DNA from: JBIKIW01 sp044361365
GTDB taxonomy: Bacteria > Patescibacteriota > JACMRA01
Direction: 5' to 3'
Length of the DNA stretch: 40,674 bases
Assembly: GCA_044361365.1 (NCBI GenBank)
Contig: JBIKIW010000010.1
Coordinates: 1-40,674 of the forward strand
In this document: piece after piece, positions 26,116 to 33,533 of the stretch
Numbering within the stretch: the first letter of the stretch is position 1
Layout: the number at the start of each line of letters is the position of its first letter
Position numbers and translations under genes: made by a program
Notes under the pieces: generated by a model
What the model was told of the DNA's origin: nothing
What the model saw: only the letters and a program-made list of their open reading frames with translations
Database searches by the model: none

Positions 26116-28596
26116 ATGTCACCCATCACCATCACCAAAGCCACTCGCCTAGAACTAGACACCACCAAGATTTTAGACTCCTTAAAATTTGCCAAAGGAG
26201 ATTTGGATAAAGTTGATATCCAAAATATTTATGAAGAAGTTTTGCAGTCTTTGTATGACGGAATTTCCACCGACGAAATCCTAAATTTAACCATTAAAGT
26301 CTCTGAAAACTATATCTCAAGTCACCATCAATATTCTTTTTTGGCAGCTAGATTGATGCTTCAAAAGTTATATAAAGAAGTTTTTGGAGAAAGTGTATAT
26401 GAGTTACCTGACTTTTACACCAAAAAATACACTGAGTACTTTGGTGAGTACTTAGAAATTGGAACAAAAATTGGCTTGGTTGATAAAGAATTACAAAACT
26501 ACGACTTGGCTAAAATCGTAGCAGCTATGAAGCCAGAAAGGGACTTGCTTTTTAAGGAAGTAGGGATGGCAAGAGTGACCAAACAATATCTTTTAAAGAC
26601 CAATGACGAGCCACAAAGAGTTTTTGAATTACCACAATTTTGGTTTATGAGGGTAGCTATGGGACTAGCTAAACTAGAGCAAAATAGAGAAGAAAAAGCA
26701 ATCGAATTTTATAACCTTCTAAGTCAACATTTGGTTTTGAGTTCCACTCCAACACTTCTAAATGCTGGTAGGGTTCGTAACCAATGTTCAAGTTGTTTCT
26801 TGCTAACCACCGAAGACAGTTTGGAGCATATTTACAAAACCTATTCTGACATCGCTTTTCTTTCCAAATATGCTGGTGGAATCGGAGTTGACTTCAACCA
26901 AATCAGAGCCACTGGAAGTTTGATCAAAGGCACAAACGGCAAATCTTTAGGTCTTATACCTTTCGTGAAAGTTTTGGACAGTTCTGCTGCTGCCGTGAAC
27001 CAAGGAGGTGTACGAAAAGGTGCTGTCGCTACCTACATTGAGCCTTGGCACAAAGATGTGTTTGATTTTATCGCTAGTAAATACATGAGTGTAGATGAAA
27101 ACCGCCGAGCTCCAAACATTCATACAGTTTTGTGGGTGCCAGATTTGTTTATGAAAAGGCTTTTGGAAAATGCTAAATGGACACTATTTAGCCCAAGCGA
27201 TGTCCCAGATTTACACGATCTTTACGGTGCTGAATTTGAAGCTAAATACCATGAATACGAGCAAAACCCGCTCATTCCAAAAGAAGTTATTCCAATCCGC
27301 AAACTTTGGGAAGAAATTATCGTCTCACTTTTGGGTAAAGGTTTTGGACACCCTTGGATCACTTGGAAAGACCCTAGCAACGCCATGAACCCTCAAAAAC
27401 ATGTAGGAACTGTCCACTCTAGCAATCTTTGTACCGAGATTTTGCTACCAACTTCTCGTGATGAAACAGCGGTTTGTAACCTTGCTAGTATCAATCTGTC
27501 TCGATTTGTGAAAAAAACCAGCTTTGGCAAAACCCCAAGTTTCCCTGAAGCAGTTAGTAATATCGATTGGGACACCCTCAAACAAAGCATTAAATCTGCC
27601 ATCCGAATCCTAGATAATGTGATTGATGTGAACTTTTACACCACCAAAGAAGCTGAAAATTCCAACAAAAGACACCGACCAATCGGACTTGGAGTTATGG
27701 GCTGGCAAGACATGCTTCAGCAACTTGGACTGTCTATGGAATCCGATGCAGCAGTAGAACTTAGCGACAAACTTTTTGAATTTATCAGCTACCACTCTAT
27801 CGACACTTCTAGCGAATTAGCCATTGAAAAAGGCAAATATTCCACCTTTGAAGGTTCTGACTGGAGCAAAGGAATTTTCCCACTAGATTCATTTAAAAAG
27901 TACGCCCAAAGCCGAAATAACGAGATTGTGAACAGCTTTGAAGAAAGTTTGGATTGGACTTCTCTAAAGAAAAAAGTACGCCAAAACGGACTTCGTAACT
28001 CTCAACAGATGGCAATCGCCCCTACCCGCACAATTTCCTACATCGGAGGCACCAGCCCTAGTATCGAGCCTTGGGACAGCAATGTGTTTACCGAAGTTGG
28101 AATGACTGGAAAATACAAAATGGTAAACGACGCTTTGATCAACGAACTTGAAGTGCTTGGACTTTGGACAGATGAAGTAAGACAAAAAATCAACCTTTAC
28201 GATGGATCCGTGCAATTTGTAGAAGAAATTCCAGCTGAAATTAGGGGTAAATACAAAACTGCTTGGGAAATCCATCCAAAATGGCTTATTAGTCAAAATG
28301 CCAGAAGACAAAAGTGGGTAGATATGGGAATCAGCTTCAATATGTGGCTACCGGTTAATAACGGAAAAGATGCTGAAAGATTGTACATCGAGGCTTGGAA
28401 GGCAGGTCTTAAAACCACCTACTATTTGCACTCCAAATCCAAAACCCAATCCGACAAAACTGCTAGTTTTCAGGCTACTACCACTCAAACTGTAGAAGCC
28501 ACTCCAACAATTGACTTTGCCGACAGACCAGCGGAGGAGATCAAAGCAGGAGCCGTGTGCGACATGACCGATCCAAATTGTGAGGCTTGTCAGTAG
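26116..28596 (+). CDS. nrdA: Ribonucleoside-diphosphate reductase, class I alpha subunit (826 aa)
   Basis: Makes deoxyribonucleotides. An ATP-cone occupies about 1-90. Active-site residues are in NLCTE (Asn437, Cys439, Glu441), with redox cysteines at 224 or 227 and 454 (AVCNLASINL). APTRTISYIGGTSPSIEPW is the phosphate-binding region. The tyrosine pair in TTYYLHSKS marks a class I enzyme that takes its radical from a beta subunit, and the tail ends with the CEAC thioredoxin-type pair. No beta subunit is encoded here. The gene looks richer in G+C and more codon-biased than its neighbours, as expected for high expression or a different history. Inserts near 355-395 are longer than in E. coli. 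Confidence 0.95.
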   Translation: MSPITITKATRLELDTTKILDSLKFAKGDLDKVDIQNIYEEVLQSLYDGISTDEILNLTIKVSENYISSHHQYSFLAARLMLQKLYKEVFGESVYELPDFYTKKYTEYFGEYLEIGTKIGLVDKELQNYDLAKIVAAMKPERDLLFKEVGMARVTKQYLLKTNDEPQRVFELPQFWFMRVAMGLAKLEQNREEKAIEFYNLLSQHLVLSSTPTLLNAGRVRNQCSSCFLLTTEDSLEHIYKTYSDIAFLSKYAGGIGVDFNQIRATGSLIKGTNGKSLGLIPFVKVLDSSAAAVNQGGVRKGAVATYIEPWHKDVFDFIASKYMSVDENRRAPNIHTVLWVPDLFMKRLLENAKWTLFSPSDVPDLHDLYGAEFEAKYHEYEQNPLIPKEVIPIRKLWEEIIVSLLGKGFGHPWITWKDPSNAMNPQKHVGTVHSSNLCTEILLPTSRDETAVCNLASINLSRFVKKTSFGKTPSFPEAVSNIDWDTLKQSIKSAIRILDNVIDVNFYTTKEAENSNKRHRPIGLGVMGWQDMLQQLGLSMESDAAVELSDKLFEFISYHSIDTSSELAIEKGKYSTFEGSDWSKGIFPLDSFKKYAQSRNNEIVNSFEESLDWTSLKKKVRQNGLRNSQQMAIAPTRTISYIGGTSPSIEPWDSNVFTEVGMTGKYKMVNDALINELEVLGLWTDEVRQKINLYDGSVQFVEEIPAEIRGKYKTAWEIHPKWLISQNARRQKWVDMGISFNMWLPVNNGKDAERLYIEAWKAGLKTTYYLHSKSKTQSDKTASFQATTTQTVEATPTIDFADRPAEEIKAGAVCDMTDPNCEACQ

Positions 28597-28618
28597 GGGG
28601 GAGAAAAAGTAGATTTTT

Positions 28619-29203
28619 ATGAACGAACAAACTCAAAATACTGAGAACCTCCCTCGTGATCACGAAAAAATCAAACCAATAGAAAGCAAAGATACTATCG
28701 AAGTGATCAAATTTTTAGCTCAGTATGAAAAAGAAAAAGTATATGATTCTTTAAGCAAAATAGACTCTATTAGAAATACAGCAAACACAATTTCTGGAAT
28801 AATTTTTGCTTTTCTTGCTACTCAAGTTGGGAATTTTGAATATCCTTACCAAAAAATAGTCATTTTGATTTTTTCTATTATCCTAATGTTTATTTTAGCT
28901 CGAATAAACTGGGACATAACTGTTTCAAGTGGCTTTTCTGGAAAAGGTATTATGGAAGAAATTTACGACAACCCAACAAAGTTAAAAATTGATTCTTTTT
29001 ATTACACGAAAATACACAATAAAGAGGAATTAGTTTGGAACTATACGCTAAGAGGTTTTATTGATAGGTATTCAGCAACAGAAACCAAAATACAAACACT
29101 TTTTGAGCTAAGAAAAGCTTTACTGATTACTAGCTCAATTCTAATAATACTAGCTTTGCTTTTTCTTTCAAAACTACAATTACACATCAACTTTCATGTC
29201 TGA
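28619..29203 (+). CDS. Three-helix membrane protein, first of an overlapping pair (194 aa)
   Basis: The protein has about 55 cytoplasmic residues with a charged helix, a helix pair (about 56-71 and 79-97), a central soluble segment of about 70 residues (SGFSGKGIMEEIYDNPTKLK...), and a C-terminal helix (about 167-184). Family not recognised. The layout recalls small effector or sensor membrane proteins of defence loci such as SLATT proteins, but no motif proves this. It follows nrdA by 22 bases with GGGGGAG about 16 bases before its ATG, and overlaps the next gene by eight bases (ATGTCTGA), a typical coupling arrangement. Confidence 0.6.
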   Translation: MNEQTQNTENLPRDHEKIKPIESKDTIEVIKFLAQYEKEKVYDSLSKIDSIRNTANTISGIIFAFLATQVGNFEYPYQKIVILIFSIILMFILARINWDITVSSGFSGKGIMEEIYDNPTKLKIDSFYYTKIHNKEELVWNYTLRGFIDRYSATETKIQTLFELRKALLITSSILIILALLFLSKLQLHINFHV

Positions 29204-29405
29204 TATAACTATACTTAAATCCCCATTAATTTCCTTATTTGCGAAGTTTTTTAATACTGAAGAACCACCTTCACCACCACCCCAAAAACCAAACAGAAGA
29301 GATTTTCCAACTAATCCAAAAAGCAAAATCATTGTTTCAGAGTTTAAATTAGATGAAGAAGAACGACCTTCACCAGATCCTGAGATTAATAAGTTAAATT
29401 TTTAA
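29196..29405 (+). CDS. Small proline-rich protein coupled to the membrane protein (69 aa)
   Basis: Its ATG lies inside the last codons of the upstream gene. An N-terminal amphipathic stretch (SPLISLFAKFFNT) is followed by a Pro-rich, charged, probably disordered tail (EEPPSPPPQKPNRRDFP and ERPSPDPEINK). No known domain. The coupled start and conserved reading suggest a partner of the membrane protein, but a 69-residue disordered ORF could also be chance. Confidence 0.4.
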   Translation: MSDITILKSPLISLFAKFFNTEEPPSPPPQKPNRRDFPTNPKSKIIVSEFKLDEEERPSPDPEINKLNF

Positions 29406-29499
29406 CAGGTCTAATCTCCAAACCTTAATCAAAGTCGCCAATACCTTAGGTGTAAGTGTCAAAATCAAACTAGAAAAAGTAGCTAGTAATGAAATCTGA
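29398..29499 (+). pseudogene. C-terminal remnant of an Xre/HigA-like antitoxin
   Basis: The open frame to TGA 29497-29499 reads SNLQTLIKVANTLGVSVKIK followed by LEKVASNEI. This is the end of a helix-turn-helix antitoxin, where 'L.TL.K.A..LGV...I' closes the DNA-binding domain. An in-frame TAA at 29395-29397 cuts it off from any start. Bases 29446-29481 recur at 30082-30117. Confidence 0.5.
29446..29481 (+). repeat. 36-bp direct repeat, copy 1 (antitoxin tail)
   Basis: 34 of 36 bases match 30082-30117 (T/C at the first base, A/T at base 27). It encodes LGVSVKIKLEKV in both places. The two copies bracket the YoeB toxin-antitoxin genes. Confidence 0.75.
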
Positions 29500-29740
29500 G
29501 TTGTAAAACAACTATTTTATCAGTTTCTACTCTATACACCAACCTGTGTTCTTGAGTTATTCGTCTGCTCCAACAGCCTGCAAGGTCGTGTTTTAGAGGC
29601 TCTGGTTTTCCTATTCCTTCAAACGGATTTTTGGTTGTAGCTTCAAAGAGTTGAACTATTTTTACTAGGATTTTGGGTTGACTGGTGGCAAAAAATACCA
29701 TGTCTGCAAGGGCTTTATCTGTTAGCGATATTTTGTACAT
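29483..29740 (-). CDS. yoeB: YoeB/Txe-family toxin, ribosome-dependent mRNA endonuclease (85 aa)
   Basis: The C-terminal half is near-canonical: NPFEGIGKPEPLKHDLAGCW followed by SRRITQEHRLVYRV and RFHY at the end. By position, Glu47, Arg66 and His84 correspond to the catalytic Glu46, Arg65 and His83 of E. coli YoeB. Length matches (84 aa in E. coli). The start overlaps the end of the antitoxin gene by 26 bases, so the two are co-translated, antitoxin first. Confidence 0.92.
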   Translation of the reverse strand: MYKISLTDKALADMVFFATSQPKILVKIVQLFEATTKNPFEGIGKPEPLKHDLAGCWSRRITQEHRLVYRVETDKIVVLQLRFHY

Positions 29741-29996
29741 GATCTAAAATTTCAGATGGATTATTGAAGGTTTTCAGTTTTCCTTCGTCGGCTTGTTTGA
29801 TTGAATCTCTAAGTCTTTTTGCGTTGTTTGGGGAGGATAGCAAATATTCTGTTTCGTCTAGTTTATCAATCAAAATTTTTCTGACATAGTTTGAAATTGT
29901 TCGCCCATCTTTTTTAGCCAAATCCAAAATTAGATCATACATCTGAGGTGAAATCCTTACTCCGATTAGCTTGGACTGTTTATTTGAGGTTAACAT
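29715..29996 (-). CDS. Hybrid antitoxin: ribbon-helix-helix head with YefM-like tail (93 aa)
   Basis: Residues about 9-47 (KLIGVRISPQMYDLILDLAK then SNYVRKILIDKL) look like a CopG/Arc-type ribbon-helix-helix. Residues about 48-73 (DETEYLLSSPNNAKRLRDSI and KQADEGK) are the toxin-neutralising tail normally found on Phd-fold YefM ('YLL.SP.NA.RL..S......G'). The partner toxin is YoeB, YefM's usual partner, so the tail assignment fits. The DNA-binding head has therefore been exchanged. TGTTAAC motifs upstream are likely operator half-sites. Confidence 0.85.
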   Translation of the reverse strand: MLTSNKQSKLIGVRISPQMYDLILDLAKKDGRTISNYVRKILIDKLDETEYLLSSPNNAKRLRDSIKQADEGKLKTFNNPSEILDHVQNIANR

Positions 29997-30034
29997 AAGA
30001 TTTTTTTGTTAATTATTAGTAATAAATGTTTACT

Positions 30035-30048
30035 AAATGTTAACATTT
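30035..30048. promoter_or_regulatory. Likely operator of the toxin-antitoxin pair
   Basis: AAATGTTAACATTT is a perfect 14-base palindrome 39 bases upstream of the antitoxin ATG. Related half-sites are AAATGTTTA at 30025-30033 and GTTAACAT overlapping the start codon (about 29989-29996). Repeated short half-sites are what ribbon-helix-helix antitoxins bind. Confidence 0.5.
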
Positions 30049-30081
30049 GTCAACGAATTTTACTCAAAACCTATCAACAAC

Positions 30082-30117
30082 CTAGGTGTAAGTGTCAAAA
30101 TCAAACTTGAAAAAGTA
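30082..30117 (+). repeat. 36-bp direct repeat, copy 2 (antitoxin tail)
   Basis: Matches 29446-29481 at 34 of 36 bases and ends in the stop TAA (30118-30120) of the reading frame NNLGVSVKIKLEKV. The frame upstream is not antitoxin-like, so only the tail is present. Confidence 0.75.
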
Positions 30118-30172
30118 TAATTGACTTATTGCCACAACTCCACAACTTTAATTACTCTAAACTATCCACACT

Positions 30173-30514
30173 ATGAAATTAAAAATTTGGTTGTATTCTG
30201 TTCTGACTTTTGTGGGGTTTGTGTTGCCTAATTATGTGATATTTCAGGCTATTCGAAATACTGGGACTTTTGATTTGGTTGAGTTTGTAAGGTCTTTTGG
30301 TTACAATTATTACACCCAATTTACGGCTGCCGATTTTTTGATTACTGCCAGTACGGTTTCGGTTTTTTATGTTTTTGAAATGAAAAAGCTTGGTTTGAGA
30401 GTGCGATTTTTGCCTATAATTGGTACTTTTTTGGTAGGAGTAAGTTTCGGGTTTCCGATGTTTTTGCTGCTGCGAGAATTGAGTGAAGATAAAGCTACAA
30501 ATTCTAAACGTTGA
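30173..30514 (+). CDS. DUF2834 membrane protein (113 aa)
   Basis: Three or four membrane helices with the family's features: YSVLTFVGFVLPNYVIF at the start, F.AADFLI.A..V..FYVFE in the middle, and RFLPIIGTFLVGVSFGFPMF followed by LLLRE. Length fits the family. Function unknown. It stands alone on plus between the toxin-antitoxin block and the interrupted ORF. Its stop TGA begins TGATCAAAGTCGCCAA (30512-30527), which nearly repeats the LIKVA-coding part of the 29398 remnant. Confidence 0.8.
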   Translation: MKLKIWLYSVLTFVGFVLPNYVIFQAIRNTGTFDLVEFVRSFGYNYYTQFTAADFLITASTVSVFYVFEMKKLGLRVRFLPIIGTFLVGVSFGFPMFLLLRELSEDKATNSKR

Positions 30515-30690
30515 TCAAAGTCGCCAAGCAAGTGTGTAGGTTTTGAACATTGGCTTGGTTGATGTATCTATGTAAAGTTGAGTTTTCAGGGTAAGAATGG
30601 TAGGCAATAATTGCTGTTTTGTTTTTAGATAATTGTAAGACATTGATAAGATAATTTAAAAGTGCTATAAATTCAATTATGGAAAATTTA
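30507..30690 (-). other. Open minus-strand stretch, possible gene remnant
   Basis: An open frame of about 60 codons, containing SKNKTAIIAYHSYPENSTLH, ends at TAG within the 3' end of the DUF2834 gene and has no ATG. Composition looks protein-like, but I recognise no family. It may be a decayed gene end. Confidence 0.2.
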
Positions 30691-32178
30691 CTTCAACTCA
30701 AAACTCCAGAACAAAAAATTTTAAGTGATGCTAGAAAGATTTTAGAAATAATCCAACCGACAGAAACAGCCAAGACTATTAAATAAGGTCCTAAGGCTTT
30801 TAATTCCTTTTTTAAAGAAAGAAGGTCTGTCGAGGAAACACTTGAGTTTGTGAAAAATTGTGTTGCTAAGGTTCAAATCGGGAAGCCAGAAAAAATCCAA
30901 AACCTTGAGCTCACTTTAAATAGTAAGGCTTATTCTGTAAGTTTGGAGATTACTTGGAAAGATCATGACTGCAATGTTGTTATTAATTTTCAATTTCTAA
31001 AAGAGCGTTTTTCAACCAGCTTAAAAGGAAGAAAAGATAATGACCTGCTAAGATTATCTTGGGTTAAAAATGAATCTTCGCTCATCAAAACTACCATAAA
31101 TCCAATCCAAACAGGAGAAAAAAGAGTGATTATGGAAGTGTATCTTGATTATCTAATTGCAGACCCAAAGTTAATTATTTCAATCAATAAAATAGAGGCA
31201 GAAATTCTTACCAAAACACAAGAAGCAGATAGCCAAAAAACTGCTGAGCTGGAATTAAGTTCGCAACATCGCGAACCAAGTGAGAAAGTCATTTTTTCTG
31301 CGAATGTTTTATCACATCAGGAAATTCGGGATATAGCAATTTTAATTAGTTATTTTCAAATGCTGAACTATGTTGAGGTTTCTTACCCATTAGAAATGAA
31401 TTTAATTCTAGCTATTATGGTTTATCGTAAAATTTCAGAAAGCCCTGTAACATTTAAAAATACCTGCGACGGCCTAAGCGAAGTAATAGAAAACAAATTA
31501 ACGCTAGAAAAGTTCAGTGAAAATATAATTAAACTTTTTGAAAATGCCGTGAATAAAATTATAATAGCCGATGTTAAATTTCCTAGCAAACATGCTGAAT
31601 ATGCCAACAAATTTGCGAGGGCTAAGCATTTTATAGAAGTTTTTGCAGCAGATAAGCCTACCATAAGTAAACAAGTAAATAAGCTAATTCAAGATAGAAA
31701 ATCACTAGATAGCGATCAATCTGGTGAAACTCCACCACCAAATTCTGATCAGGTAGAAGTTTCTGGAGATAAAAAACACGATAAAATCACTGACCCTAAA
31801 AATTACTTAAAAACTGAATTCGAAAAAATTGCAGATGGCCGCGGGTTTAAGTTTAATCTTCATAAAGATCTGTGGTTGAACAGCCCAGAATCGATAGCTC
31901 TAGAAGATTTAAATCACAAAAACAGTTGTTTAAAAGCCTTCTTAGAATTACTAAGAATTTCAACAAATATAGACGATGCTATTTCAAAAGATTCAGGAGC
32001 AGTGTTGAGAGGTAGTCGCTTGCGCACAGGGTTGGAAAGATTATATGTACATAAACAGTATGGTCAGCTGTATTCGATTAATCTGAAAGGAGGCAGCAAA
32101 GGTAACAGGGCTTACTTTTGCGAAAATGGCGATAGGGGTTTTGTTCTAATACAATTTAGTGTGCACGGATTAAGTTGA
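30679..32178 (+). pseudogene. Long unknown ORF broken by one in-frame TAA (about 498 aa if read through)
   Basis: ATG 30679 opens a frame (MENLLQLKTPEQKILSDARK...) that meets TAA at 30784-30786 and continues in the same frame without other stops to 32178. The downstream part can also begin at GTG 30850, giving 442 aa, with no ribosome site. The protein has a beta-rich first part, a helical middle with a motif near FPSKHAEYANKFARAKHF, a Ser/Pro/Asp linker (about 284-312 of the 442) and a C-terminal domain ending RLRTGLERLYVHKQYG...FVLIQFSVHG. I do not recognise it. Either a recent nonsense mutation, a sequencing error, or use of an internal start. Confidence 0.55.
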
Positions 32179-32336
32179 TTAATGTAATGGATTTACCTAA
32201 CTCTCTTTGGCTTTTTCTAAACCCCCTAACTACAATTCGGACTTAAAGAAAGAAATAGGGTGACAAAAACATCGATTTAACTGATATTTAAAGGGTTTAA
32301 AACCTTTTAAACTTAACTACCCTGAGTTCAGTCACA

Positions 32337-32426
32337 AAAATATACAAAAATTGCTCTACATGTAAAAGCAATAAAATTGTAAAAAATGGACATAGAAATA
32401 ACCTGCAAAGATATACTCAAGCCTAA
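32337..32426 (+). pseudogene. Transposase zinc-ribbon remnant
   Basis: The frame reads NCSTCKSNKIVKNGHRNNLQ then RYTQA and stop. CxxC followed by 'IVKNGHR...QRY' is the N-terminal zinc-ribbon pattern of IS1/ISXO2-like transposases, which would continue with CxxC. Here element D begins exactly after QR and supplies the stop. No further transposase sequence is seen after D. Confidence 0.45.
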
Positions 32427-32515
32427 ATTAAAATACACAAAGAAAAGACTACAACTGTTTGAATGGAATGAGTTTTTGCAGGCTTTGAGTGTATATTTTA
32501 GTGCGGGCTTGGGTA
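32414..32515 (+). repeat. Dispersed element, copy D
   Basis: Ends TACTCAAGCC (32414-32423) and GGCTTGGGTA (32506-32515) pair along ten bases and are flanked by TA (32412-32413, 32516-32517). Compared with copy B, one A-T pair has become G-C on both arms. The core is as in B. The rest of 32179-32647 holds no gene besides the transposase scrap and the next promoter. Confidence 0.85.
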
Positions 32516-32589
32516 TAAAGAAACCAAAAAACCTCTATTTTAGGTGATTTTAGATTTTTCGTAATGTATAATTTAAAAGTAAGTATATA

Positions 32590-32630
32590 TTGACAAGTAA
32601 GGAGTATTAATATAATATTACGAATATTAT
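32590..32630 (+). promoter_or_regulatory. Promoter and overlapping operator of the AbrB-VapC pair
   Basis: TTGACA (32590-32595) is followed after 17 bases by TAATAT (32613-32618). A perfect inverted repeat ATAATAT-TACGA-ATATTAT (32612-32630) covers the -10 box, as expected for autoregulation by the antitoxin. ATG 32648 follows. Confidence 0.55.
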
Positions 32631-32647
32631 TCACATTACATATTAGC

Positions 32648-32929
32648 ATGGTCACTAAAACTATTACTCGTAAAATAACCAGCAAGGGTCAAATCACTAT
32701 TCCACTAGAAATCAGAAAAATTTTAGGTGGTGATATTGTAACTTTTGTAATAGGACAAGAAAATAACATAACTCTAACTCCCGTAGATATGAGTTTGGAA
32801 GAGGCTTTTGGTTCTGTTGCTGTGCCTAGTCATTTGCAAGGAATCAGTGAAAAAGAAATTCAGCAAATATTACAAGATGACACTTTAGATAATTTTCAGT
32901 CTAAAAATCGAACTAAATCTAAAAACTAG
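32648..32929 (+). CDS. AbrB/SpoVT-fold antitoxin (93 aa)
   Basis: The N-terminal swapped-hairpin motif is clear: ITSKGQITIPLEIRKILG followed by GDIVTFVI (about 10-37). The C-terminal half (SHLQGISEKEIQQILQDDTL) is the likely toxin-binding tail. The gene ends one base before the PIN toxin start. It probably represses its own promoter through the palindrome at 32612-32630. Confidence 0.9.
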   Translation: MVTKTITRKITSKGQITIPLEIRKILGGDIVTFVIGQENNITLTPVDMSLEEAFGSVAVPSHLQGISEKEIQQILQDDTLDNFQSKNRTKSKN

Positions 32930-32930
32930 T

Positions 32931-33341
32931 ATGTACTTTGCAGATACCAATTTATTTATCAGATACTTTACAAACGATGATTTAACCAAAGCTAAGGCTG
33001 TTTTCGATTTATTACAAAGAGTTAAAAAGAAAGAAGTTGAACTCTGGATTAGTGAAGTTGTAGTGGTAGAAATGGTGCAGATTTTAAGCTCTAAAAAGTT
33101 GTATAATTTACCAAGAGAAGATGTTAAAAAACGGATTCAGGCAATTTTATTATTGGAAAATATTAAGATCGAACACAAAAAAGTATATCTTCAAGCTCTT
33201 GAACTTTACACCCAACATAATATAGATTTTGGCGATTGTATTATTGCTATAAAAGTTCAAAAACCAGAATTTGAAGGTCTGTATTCATATGACCGTGACT
33301 TTGATAAAATCGATGGAGTAGTTAGAATTGAAAAATTTTGA
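32931..33341 (+). CDS. vapC: VapC-type PIN-domain ribonuclease toxin (136 aa)
   Basis: PIN-domain acidic residues are present: Asp5 (FADTNLFIRY), Glu47 (VVVVEMVQ), Asp99/Asp102 (NIDFGDCIIA) and Asp121-Asp125 (YDRDFDKI). Such enzymes cut tRNA, rRNA or mRNA using magnesium. The start directly follows the antitoxin stop. Full length, with no sign of damage. Confidence 0.92.
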   Translation: MYFADTNLFIRYFTNDDLTKAKAVFDLLQRVKKKEVELWISEVVVVEMVQILSSKKLYNLPREDVKKRIQAILLLENIKIEHKKVYLQALELYTQHNIDFGDCIIAIKVQKPEFEGLYSYDRDFDKIDGVVRIEKF

Positions 33342-33374
33342 TTTGTATTTATACTCATTTCACTAAAAATACAA

Positions 33375-33403
33375 CCTGTCACGCTGAACTTGTTTCAGGA
33401 TCT
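33375..33403 (+). repeat. Short imperfect palindrome CCTGTCACGCTGAACTTGTT...
   Basis: The stretch contains CTGAA / TTCAG arms and is bounded by CCTG and CAGG. I recall very similar '(G)TCA.GCTGAACTTGTTTCAG' motifs scattered in unrelated bacterial genomes, so it may be a widespread small repeat. Confidence 0.3.
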
Positions 33404-33533
33404 AAATCATTTTTGCGTTTAATATACTGCAATGATAAATAGTGGAATTGGTATAGTATGTTCTAATTTAGATTCTATTGAACCAATTTTGGTCATATCG
33501 AAAAGCTGTTTTCACAGTTTAATGTTGTAAATT

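Noticed and set aside
27170..28311. Several ORFs of 60-115 codons within nrdA on both strands
   Set aside because: All lie within the conserved reductase gene and reflect its codon use.
29196..29499. One continuous gene from the Pro-rich ORF into the antitoxin remnant
   Set aside because: The Pro-rich ORF is in another frame and stops at 29403-29405; the remnant's frame has a stop at 29395-29397.
32449..32685. Minus-strand ORF of 78 codons
   Set aside because: It is made of repeat element D and the AbrB-VapC promoter; no protein family is visible.
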